A DNA stretch of 6,325 bases from Pseudomonadota bacterium. Its GTDB lineage: Bacteria; Pseudomonadota; Gammaproteobacteria; Burkholderiales; Burkholderiaceae_B. Location: assembly GCA_023422555.1 (NCBI GenBank), contig JAFAGQ010000142.1, positions 1-6,325 of the forward strand, read 5' to 3'. Positions 1-4,938 of this stretch are shown here, piece after piece. Numbering within the stretch: the stretch's first letter is position 1; every line of letters begins with the position of its first letter. The notes under the pieces were generated by a model. That model made no database searches, was not told where the DNA came from, and was given only the letters and a program-made list of their open reading frames with translations. A program made the position numbers and the translations under genes.

Positions 1-35
1 ATTTCTTTAGCGCTCCCGAATCCCTTAGCCGCCTT

Positions 36-1370
36 ATGACCGATCATTACTCGTCACTCTATCAATCTTTTGAATGGCTGGTCCCCTCGGTATTCAATAT
101 AGCAGATGCCTGCTGTCACCGCTGGGCGTCCAGCCCGCATGAAGCCCGTCAGGTTGCCATCTACTTTGAAGACCAGGTGGGGCAGCTTACGCTGCTGACT
201 TACGGGCAGCTGTCAGAGAAAGTCAATAAGCTGGCCAATGGCTTTATCCGTATGGGTATACAGCCACAGGACCGTATTGCCGTTGCCCTGCAGCACTCTG
301 CCGAAAGCGCCATTACGCAACTGGCAGTGCTCACGGTGGGTGCCATTGTGGTTCCCCTTACCGCATCGCTCACCAGTGCCGAATACGCAGAAAGACTGCA
401 TGACTCCCAGGCCAGGGTCGCCATTGTCGACAAACACTCAATTACGGCCCTTATTTCTGCTGTAGACAACCATTCGCCAGTCAAGCAGATCATCGGCATC
501 CATACCGACGACGACCGGATCATTTCCTGGCGCACACTGCTGGCGCGCCAGCCTTCCACGTTCACACCGCACGTAGTAAGCGCCGCAACGCCGGCCATCC
601 TGATGTATCCGTCCCCGGCAGAGAATCAGCCCCTGCGCGGTGTTCTGCTGGATCACAGCTCGCTGATCGGCACACTGCCCGGCTTTGTCGCCTCGCAGAA
701 CTGGTTCCCGAAATCCAACGATATTTTCTGGACGTCCTTCGACTGGAACACACCCAACGGGCTGCTCAATGCCCTGCTGCCTACGCTTTATTTTGGCAAA
801 TCCATCGTGGGCTGCCCGGCTGGCCGGACTATCCCACGGCTGTTTACGCTGCTTGAGCATTATCAGATCACCAATATTCATGCCTCCGGTCAGGATCTGC
901 GACGCATTCGCGACTATCCTGATTCTCTGGAAGAATTTGAACTGGCCATCCGCAGTATCAGCTGCCTGGATACCGACTATGACCCGGAACTCGGCGAGTG
1001 GGCCAAACGGCGCTTCAATGTGGATATCAACGTGGTTGCCGCGCCCCTGGGGTTTGGCTACATCATCGGAGAGAGCCAGGAAAAGTGGGCACCGCGGGCA
1101 GGCAGTATGGGCCGCGTCTATCCCGGCCACCGCATTGCCGTGATTGATGATGCCGGCAATCCGGTCAAAACCGGCCAGAAAGGGCTGATTGCAGTCAATC
1201 GCACCGACAGGAATGACTATCCGGATCCGGCCATTGCGCTGCAATACTGGTCCGGCGCGCAAATTCATCCGTTGCAGGCAGAGCCTCAGGAATGGATCCC
1301 CACCAGCATTCGCGGACATATTGATAAAGACGGCTACGTCTGGCGTGACACCCAGGCAAGTGCCAGCTGA
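36..1370 (+). CDS. AMP-binding (acyl-CoA synthetase-like) protein, degenerate active site, C-terminal domain absent
   Basis: This is an ANL-superfamily adenylate-forming protein of the acetyl/medium-chain acyl-CoA synthetase type. The N-terminal half aligns well with that group: FEW.VP..FNIADACC near residue 12, LTYGQLSEKVNKLANG near 52, and GAIVVPL near 102. The catalytic signatures are lost. The P-loop YTSGTTGxPKG reads YPSPAENQPLRG (191-202). The GE loop reads LDTDY (311-315). The YGxTE motif reads AAPLG (335-339). The TGD motif reads TSI (423-425). The protein stops at 444 residues, just after DGYVW, where relatives of roughly 540 residues continue into the lysine-bearing C-terminal domain. 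Other frames do not restore the motifs, so this is not a simple frameshift. I infer a non-catalytic or repurposed protein. The frame is open back to the window edge without a start codon, so ATG 36 is the first visible start. It has no clear Shine-Dalgarno, but an ATGA overlap with a possible upstream frame ending at 39 suggests coupling. The gamma-CA-like gene follows after 14 bp. Confidence 0.85.
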   Translation: MTDHYSSLYQSFEWLVPSVFNIADACCHRWASSPHEARQVAIYFEDQVGQLTLLTYGQLSEKVNKLANGFIRMGIQPQDRIAVALQHSAESAITQLAVLTVGAIVVPLTASLTSAEYAERLHDSQARVAIVDKHSITALISAVDNHSPVKQIIGIHTDDDRIISWRTLLARQPSTFTPHVVSAATPAILMYPSPAENQPLRGVLLDHSSLIGTLPGFVASQNWFPKSNDIFWTSFDWNTPNGLLNALLPTLYFGKSIVGCPAGRTIPRLFTLLEHYQITNIHASGQDLRRIRDYPDSLEEFELAIRSISCLDTDYDPELGEWAKRRFNVDINVVAAPLGFGYIIGESQEKWAPRAGSMGRVYPGHRIAVIDDAGNPVKTGQKGLIAVNRTDRNDYPDPAIALQYWSGAQIHPLQAEPQEWIPTSIRGHIDKDGYVWRDTQASAS

Positions 1371-1374
1371 CAAC

Positions 1375-1379
1375 AGGAG
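1375..1379 (+). promoter_or_regulatory. Shine-Dalgarno of the gamma-CA-like gene
   Basis: AGGAG lies 5 nt before ATG 1385, just after the stop codon of the preceding gene. It is the clearest ribosome-binding site on the + strand and it fixes the start of the gamma-carbonic-anhydrase-like gene. Confidence 0.75.
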
Positions 1380-1384
1380 CAAAA

Positions 1385-1906
1385 ATGGCTGTGTATCAGA
1401 TTGATGAACTGGTGCCCGACATCGATCCGGGCGCTTTCGTTTTCGAAAGCGCCACGGTCATCGGCAACGTCACGCTTGAAAAAGACGTGAGCGTCTGGGC
1501 CAACGTAGCCATTCGCGGCGACAATGCCCACATTCACATCAAGGAAGGCAGCAACGTCCAGGAAGGCAGCGTTCTGCACGTCGATGAGGGCGTGCCCCTG
1601 ACCATAGAGAAAAACGTTACTGTAGGCCATCAGGCCATGCTGCACGGCTGTACCATCGGGGAAGGTTCCCTTATTGGTATGCAGGCCATCATCCTGAATA
1701 ACGCCATCATCGGCAAAAACTGCATCATTGGCGCAGGCGCCATTGTGACCGAAGGCAAAGTCATTCCGGATGGCTCGCTCGTGATTGGCATCGGCAAAAT
1801 CGCCCGTACCCTCAGCGATGAGGAAATTGCCAATATCCATAAAAACACTGCTCATTATGTCTGGCAGGGAAGCCGTTATCGCAACGGTCTCAAGCGCCTG
1901 GCATGA
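1385..1906 (+). CDS. Gamma carbonic anhydrase family protein (YrdA/PaaY/CaiE-like hexapeptide-repeat protein)
   Basis: A 173-residue protein of the gamma-carbonic-anhydrase family, which forms trimers of left-handed beta-helices with zinc at the subunit interfaces. Isoleucine/valine-rich hexapeptide repeats run from about residue 23 to 145. The three metal ligands are present: His65 (in SVLHVDEG), and His82 and His87 in the HX4H motif VGHQAMLHGC. Arg44 and Asp46 (IRGDN) match conserved residues. Gln59 is kept, but the usual following Asp is Glu60 (NVQEGS). The common GxPAK turn near the end reads GIGKIAR. Members without the Cam-type acidic loop often lack proven carbonic anhydrase activity. 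PaaY is a CoA thioesterase, and CaiE sits beside a CoA ligase in carnitine operons, so the pairing with a CoA-ligase-like gene may be meaningful. The stop codon overlaps an ATG (ATGA, 1903-1906) in frame with hslO. The protein is presumably cytoplasmic, and its exact substrate is unknown. Confidence 0.93.
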   Translation: MAVYQIDELVPDIDPGAFVFESATVIGNVTLEKDVSVWANVAIRGDNAHIHIKEGSNVQEGSVLHVDEGVPLTIEKNVTVGHQAMLHGCTIGEGSLIGMQAIILNNAIIGKNCIIGAGAIVTEGKVIPDGSLVIGIGKIARTLSDEEIANIHKNTAHYVWQGSRYRNGLKRLA

Positions 1907-1909
1907 ATT

Positions 1910-1922
1910 CGGCCCCGGGCCG
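1910..1922 (+). promoter_or_regulatory. GC-rich inverted repeat between the two possible hslO starts
   Basis: CGGCC-CCG-GGCCG forms a 5-bp all-GC hairpin with a 3-nt loop. It lies 7 nt before ATG 1930 and just after the ATGA overlap at 1903-1906. No Shine-Dalgarno precedes either hslO start, so this hairpin occupies the place where one would be expected. The structure is read directly from the sequence; a role in controlling translation is inference. Confidence 0.4.
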
Positions 1923-1929
1923 CAACGCA

Positions 1930-2853
1930 ATGACAACTGACCTATTAAACAAGTATCTTCTTGAAGATCGCAGTACCCGCATCCAGACCGTAGACCTGAC
2001 CGACGCCTGGCAAACCGGGCTGGCGCATCAATCCTATCCGGACGTTGTACGAAATCTGCTTGGCGAGCTTTGCGCCGCCTCAGTCTTGCTCGCTTCCAAT
2101 ATCAAATTCGAGGGATCCCTCGTGCTGCAGCTGCAGGGAGACGGGCCACTGGCCCTGATCGTGGTTGAATGCCAGTCTGATCTCAGTCTGCGGGCCACCG
2201 TACAGATGCGCCAGGAATTCGTCGTTCCCGACAATGCCAGCTTCCAGTCCCTGCTCAACGGCAATGGTAACGGTCGTTTTATCGTCATCCTGGACCCGAC
2301 AGACCGGCAGGAAGGCCAGCAACCCTATCAGGGGATTGTTCCCATGGAAGGCGATTCCGTCGCCCGGGTGCTGGAGCATTACATGAAGCAGTCTGAACAG
2401 CTGGATACGCATATCTGGCTTGCGGCAGATGGCAGGCGCGCCACGGGCATGCTATTGCAGCGCCTGCCCGATCATGGCGGCACCAGCGAAGACGCAGCGG
2501 CGCATCAGGAATCCTGGGAACGGGCAAGTATTCTGGCAAAAACGCTTACTCAGCAGGAATTGCTGAGCGAAACACCGGAAACTGTGATTCGACGGCTTTT
2601 CTGGGAAGAGCCGCTGCTCACCTTTGAACCTCAGGCCGTACGCTGGTTTTGCCCCTGCACACGCGAACGCGTAGGCAATATGCTGAAAATGCTGGGACAG
2701 GCCGAAATCGAAAGCATTCTAAGTGAGCGCGAAAAAGTGGATATTGCCTGCAACTTCTGCGGCAAACCGTATACATTCGATGCGGTTGATTGTGCCCGCC
2801 TTTTCATCGACGGCGGCAGCTCTGCCGATCCGGAAAAACCCGTCGCGCACTGA
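1930..2853 (+). CDS. hslO: Hsp33, redox-regulated molecular chaperone
   Basis: Cytosolic holdase chaperone that is off when reduced and zinc-bound, and is switched on by oxidation together with heat. The product is 307 residues from this start, near the family's usual size of about 290-300. Recognisable blocks are KYLLEDRSTRIQ at the N-terminus, SLVLQLQGDGPLALIVVEC in the core, and YQGIVPMEGDSVARVLEHYMKQSEQL in the middle. The zinc switch is complete: Cys241 and Cys243 (CPC) and Cys274 and Cys277 (CNFC), with 30 residues between the pairs, which fits the CXC-X27-32-CXXC pattern. ATG 1930 gives the family-like N-terminus MTTDLLNKYLLED. An in-frame ATG at 1903 overlaps the gamma-CA-like stop (ATGA) and would add nine residues. 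It could be the true start or a re-initiation point. Neither start has a Shine-Dalgarno, so coupling to the preceding gene is likely. Confidence 0.96.
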   Translation: MTTDLLNKYLLEDRSTRIQTVDLTDAWQTGLAHQSYPDVVRNLLGELCAASVLLASNIKFEGSLVLQLQGDGPLALIVVECQSDLSLRATVQMRQEFVVPDNASFQSLLNGNGNGRFIVILDPTDRQEGQQPYQGIVPMEGDSVARVLEHYMKQSEQLDTHIWLAADGRRATGMLLQRLPDHGGTSEDAAAHQESWERASILAKTLTQQELLSETPETVIRRLFWEEPLLTFEPQAVRWFCPCTRERVGNMLKMLGQAEIESILSEREKVDIACNFCGKPYTFDAVDCARLFIDGGSSADPEKPVAH

Positions 2854-2880
2854 AGTCGTTCAACAGGCTGATCCGGGTGA

Positions 2881-3000
2881 GTCCGCTGCTTTCCAAGCGC
2901 TCGCCCATTTTTCCTGTTTCGTCGCCCGCCATCTGATCTCTCGCCTTCCTGCGCTCTGTTTGGATTTTCGACTCGTCCTCTTTCCCGTTCCGTTCCCTAC
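2881..3000 (+). terminator. Possible Rho-dependent terminator (rut-like C-rich tract) after hslO
   Basis: By hand count these 120 bases hold about 47 C, 44 T, 21 G and 8 A. That is roughly 76% pyrimidine, with C about twice G and many CT/TC steps. C-rich, G-poor and presumably unstructured RNA just after the last gene of an operon that lacks a hairpin-plus-T-run is the usual signature of a Rho loading site. This is inference from composition; no release site can be read from sequence. Confidence 0.3.
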
Positions 3001-3099
3001 GTCCGTTTTGACGATTTTGACGGCTGCACTTGCACTGTACGAGAACAGTTAGCCAGCCTGACAGTACCTTTGCTGTGCTGTTCACTGCCCCTGGCTCCT

Positions 3100-3129
3100 T
3101 TGATCCAGCGACGCATTCCACAATATACA
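3100..3129 (+). promoter_or_regulatory. Weak sigma70-like promoter candidate for the TadE-like gene
   Basis: TTGATC (3100-3105) and TATACA (3124-3129) are separated by 18 bp. Each box matches the consensus at 4 of 6 positions. Transcription would begin near 3136, giving a leader of about 23 nt before ATG 3159. It is the best pair I found in this gap, but two 4/6 boxes occur often by chance. Confidence 0.3.
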
Positions 3130-3158
3130 TTTTCCAATGAAATGCGCAAACTTGTGGG

Positions 3159-4346
3159 ATGCAACTCATCCTTCATCTGCGAACCCAGCGTCCTGGAACA
3201 TTCTCTCGAGGATTAACTCCTCTGCGTTCTTGCGGCTTCCCTTTTCTTTCTTGTTGCTCGTCGCGTTTTCTATCGGGTAAATCGCGACCACGCCCTCATG
3301 CCAGTCTGAACAACGGCTCGAGTCGCATTGCCGCTGCTCTGAGCAAACGTCAGGGTGGCACCGCGGCAATTGAATTTCTGGTGGTTGCCATGGCTTTGCT
3401 GCTTGCTGGCATGGGAGCATTTGAAGCCTCGCGTTGGTACATGACCCGCGAAGCGCTCGGCCTGGCCCTGCTGCAGGCAGCCCGCGCCGGCAGCGTCAGT
3501 CATGCCCGTCCGCTGGCCATTGAGGATGCATTCCTGGAGGGACTGACTGTCCTGTATGCCCCGCCTGGTCACTTCCCGACTGCTCGCGCCCGAATGGAAG
3601 ACTCCCTGGCGCGCTTCGAACGCGACAACGACAGACTGGCCTGGGAGATCGACATCCTGCATCCGAATGCAGCCGAATATGCGGACTTTATGCAGAAGAA
3701 CCTGCCCATTGCGATCGAGAGTGGAAACCCCGCGATCAACAACAACTATCAGTTCGAACAGCATCAGCACATGCCCCAAGGTCGATTCTCCGGAAGCACC
3801 ATCTATGAGGCCAATACGCTGCAATTGCAGCTGGTTTATCTATACCAGCCCGTTGTGCCCGGCATGAAGGGGATATTGCGCAAGGCCATGCGTGCTATCG
3901 GAGACAAAGATTCGCCCATGAGCGCACTGGGTGTCGTTCCCATTCGAACCGGCATCTCAATTGAGATGCACTCTCACCCGGTACTATGGATGTCGAAACA
4001 AACCCGACACGTTCGCTACCCCCGACAAAACCCGCTGATCACGGAGGCAGCATATAGCCGCGAGAAAATCGCAATACAAACAAGTCAGGGAAACATTGAA
4101 GACGCAGCAACAAAGACGTCTGCGACGCCACTGGCTCACACAGCAGGAATTGCGACAGGCGCAGAGAACGCAGAAACCTCAGCCGCGTCAGGAATGACAG
4201 AGAAATCAGCGATACCAGAAACGGCAGACCTGGAGGGCAATGCCGGTGACAGTCAGGCAAATAATTCTGTCACGCAAAACAGCGGTTTGATACCGGAATC
4301 GGATCCGCAAATGTCATTGCCACAGGAACCCGCGTGTGAACAATAG
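3159..4346 (+). CDS. TadE-like pilus assembly / pseudopilin protein (orphan)
   Basis: A 395-residue protein with a TadE-type N-terminal signature, RQGGTAAIEFLVV at 64-76. A class IV prepilin-like site, G67 followed by T68 with Glu72 at +5, leads into one hydrophobic segment (about 71-87), then EASRW and an amphipathic helix containing LLQAARAG. In Tad/Flp systems, TadE and TadF are pseudopilins processed by the prepilin peptidase TadV and help build fimbriae. The middle domain (about 100-300) is presumably periplasmic. The last 90 or so residues are low-complexity, rich in Ala, Thr, Ser, Glu and Gln, and probably disordered. ATG 3159 is the only start upstream of the signature: a TGA closes the frame at 3138-3140 and no in-frame GTG or TTG intervenes before the membrane segment. 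It has no Shine-Dalgarno, and it yields an unusually long basic leader of about 67 residues. No other tad/flp gene is visible here. The TadE-like call is fairly secure; the exact role is not. Confidence 0.75.
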   Translation: MQLILHLRTQRPGTFSRGLTPLRSCGFPFLSCCSSRFLSGKSRPRPHASLNNGSSRIAAALSKRQGGTAAIEFLVVAMALLLAGMGAFEASRWYMTREALGLALLQAARAGSVSHARPLAIEDAFLEGLTVLYAPPGHFPTARARMEDSLARFERDNDRLAWEIDILHPNAAEYADFMQKNLPIAIESGNPAINNNYQFEQHQHMPQGRFSGSTIYEANTLQLQLVYLYQPVVPGMKGILRKAMRAIGDKDSPMSALGVVPIRTGISIEMHSHPVLWMSKQTRHVRYPRQNPLITEAAYSREKIAIQTSQGNIEDAATKTSATPLAHTAGIATGAENAETSAASGMTEKSAIPETADLEGNAGDSQANNSVTQNSGLIPESDPQMSLPQEPACEQ

Positions 4347-4380
4347 ATGAAATCTGAACTGTACGTCGACAGTGGGGCAG

Positions 4381-4406
4381 CAATCCAGCCACTGGATTGG
4401 TTTTTT
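4381..4406 (+). terminator. Intrinsic terminator of the TadE-like gene
   Basis: A perfect 7-bp stem, CAATCCA (4381-4387) with TGGATTG (4393-4399), encloses the loop GCCAC. One base later come six Ts (4401-4406). It sits 35 bp past the stop of the TadE-like gene. On the opposite strand the hairpin is not followed by a T-run, so it should stop only rightward transcription. The last two Ts overlap the ftsB stop codon. Confidence 0.75.
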
Positions 4407-4908
4407 ATTGCGTACGTTTTGCTGGTTTGGAGGGAGCCGATTTACGTGAATCAGACTTCACATGTGCACGGCCGGCAGCCGCGTTTTTGGATTGCTCTCT
4501 TGCGGAGCTTTGAGTACTTTTGGCAGCCTGTCCTTTGTTCTGAATCTGTTTGGTGGCCGCAGTGGCATCAGCCGTTTTTTTTGCTTCGGGAGCAGCAGGT
4601 ACCTGATAACTTACCGGAACCTGGGGTTGCGGCTCGTTTGGCGTCAGGATCTGCACGTAGGTCTCATCTTTTTTGATCATGCGCATTTCAATACGCGCAC
4701 GATCCTCAAGTGCATCTGTTCCGGTTTTCAGATCGTGGACCTCGGCATCCATGGCGTTATTGCGCGCCAACAGCGCCTTGTTCTTTTCTTCCTGCTCTTG
4801 CAATTGTTGCTTGAGCACCGTCACGCGCGCCCAACCTTCTTCCCCCCACCACAACGGGTATTGAATGGCAATGCAGGCGACCATCAGGGTAAGGTATAGT
4901 AAGCGCAT
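4405..4908 (-). CDS. ftsB: Cell division protein FtsB with long basic C-terminal tail
   Basis: FtsB is a bitopic inner-membrane protein that joins FtsL and FtsQ in the divisome and helps activate septal peptidoglycan synthesis. Residues 1-17 form the membrane anchor. The conserved QYPLWWGEEGW (16-26) follows, then a coiled coil (about 28-68, in ALLARNNAMDAEVHDLK). The family block GTDALEDRARIEMRMIKKDETYVQIL spans 63-88. This head matches FtsB well; the E. coli protein is about 103 residues. Here 79 more residues (89-167) form a Pro-rich stretch and then a Lys/Ala/Ser/Gln-rich basic tail ending SAPSKPAKRTQ, which is not part of the usual family core. The start lies 30 bp after the eno stop, consistent with a shared transcript. 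The Shine-Dalgarno is weak, so coupling or leader structure may matter. I see no intrinsic terminator downstream on this strand. Confidence 0.93.
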   Translation of the reverse strand: MRLLYLTLMVACIAIQYPLWWGEEGWARVTVLKQQLQEQEEKNKALLARNNAMDAEVHDLKTGTDALEDRARIEMRMIKKDETYVQILTPNEPQPQVPVSYQVPAAPEAKKTADATAATKQIQNKGQAAKSTQSSAREQSKNAAAGRAHVKSDSRKSAPSKPAKRTQ

Positions 4909-4926
4909 GACAGGGGCTCAGTACTC

Positions 4927-4938
4927 GCGCCGAAGCGC
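4927..4938 (-). other. C(UUCG)G tetraloop hairpin in the eno-ftsB gap
   Basis: On the minus strand GCGC-TTCG-GCGC directly follows the eno TAA codon. It would fold into a short 4-bp stem capped by the exceptionally stable cUUCGg tetraloop. No T-run follows, so it does not look like a terminator. It may protect the eno 3' end or tune ftsB translation. The structure is visible; the function is inference. Confidence 0.45.

Larger units (their letters stand above)
2854..3158. other. Intergenic region, no convincing gene
   Basis: About 305 bp between hslO and the TadE-like gene. Open frames exist on both strands, but none resembles a known family or has a supported start. The first part is strongly C/T-rich. 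The middle holds short tandem repeats: TTTTGACG at 3006-3013 and 3015-3022, and TGCACT at 3025-3030 and 3031-3036. A small inverted repeat ACTGT/ACAGT (3034-3038 and 3045-3049) follows. The right end carries a weak promoter-like pair. I see no intrinsic terminator for hslO. Confidence 0.7.

Noticed and set aside
591..645. Frameshift as the explanation for the missing P-loop of the AMP-binding protein
   Set aside because: I read the other two frames here and neither encodes an SGTTG-like motif, so the loss is by substitution.
438..1382. 314-codon open frame on the minus strand, antisense to the AMP-binding gene
   Set aside because: It lies entirely within a clearly coding + strand gene, resembles no family, and arises from that gene's codon bias.
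1334..1936. 200-codon minus-strand frame over the gamma-CA-like gene
   Set aside because: Shadow of the hexapeptide-repeat coding sequence; the periodic sequence keeps the opposite frame open. No family resemblance.
3035..3048. CTGT...ACAG inverted repeat as a LexA (SOS) box
   Set aside because: The spacer is 6 bp; the classical box CTGT-N8-ACAG needs 8, and no SOS gene follows.
2804..3169. 121-codon minus-strand frame covering the intergenic region
   Set aside because: Mostly the reverse complement of the T/C-rich tract, giving a Lys/Arg/Glu-rich string with no recognisable domain; it overlaps the ends of both neighbouring genes.
4462..4899. 145-codon + strand frame opposite ftsB
   Set aside because: The ftsB product on the minus strand has the family's anchor, coiled coil and conserved motif; the plus frame has no family resemblance.
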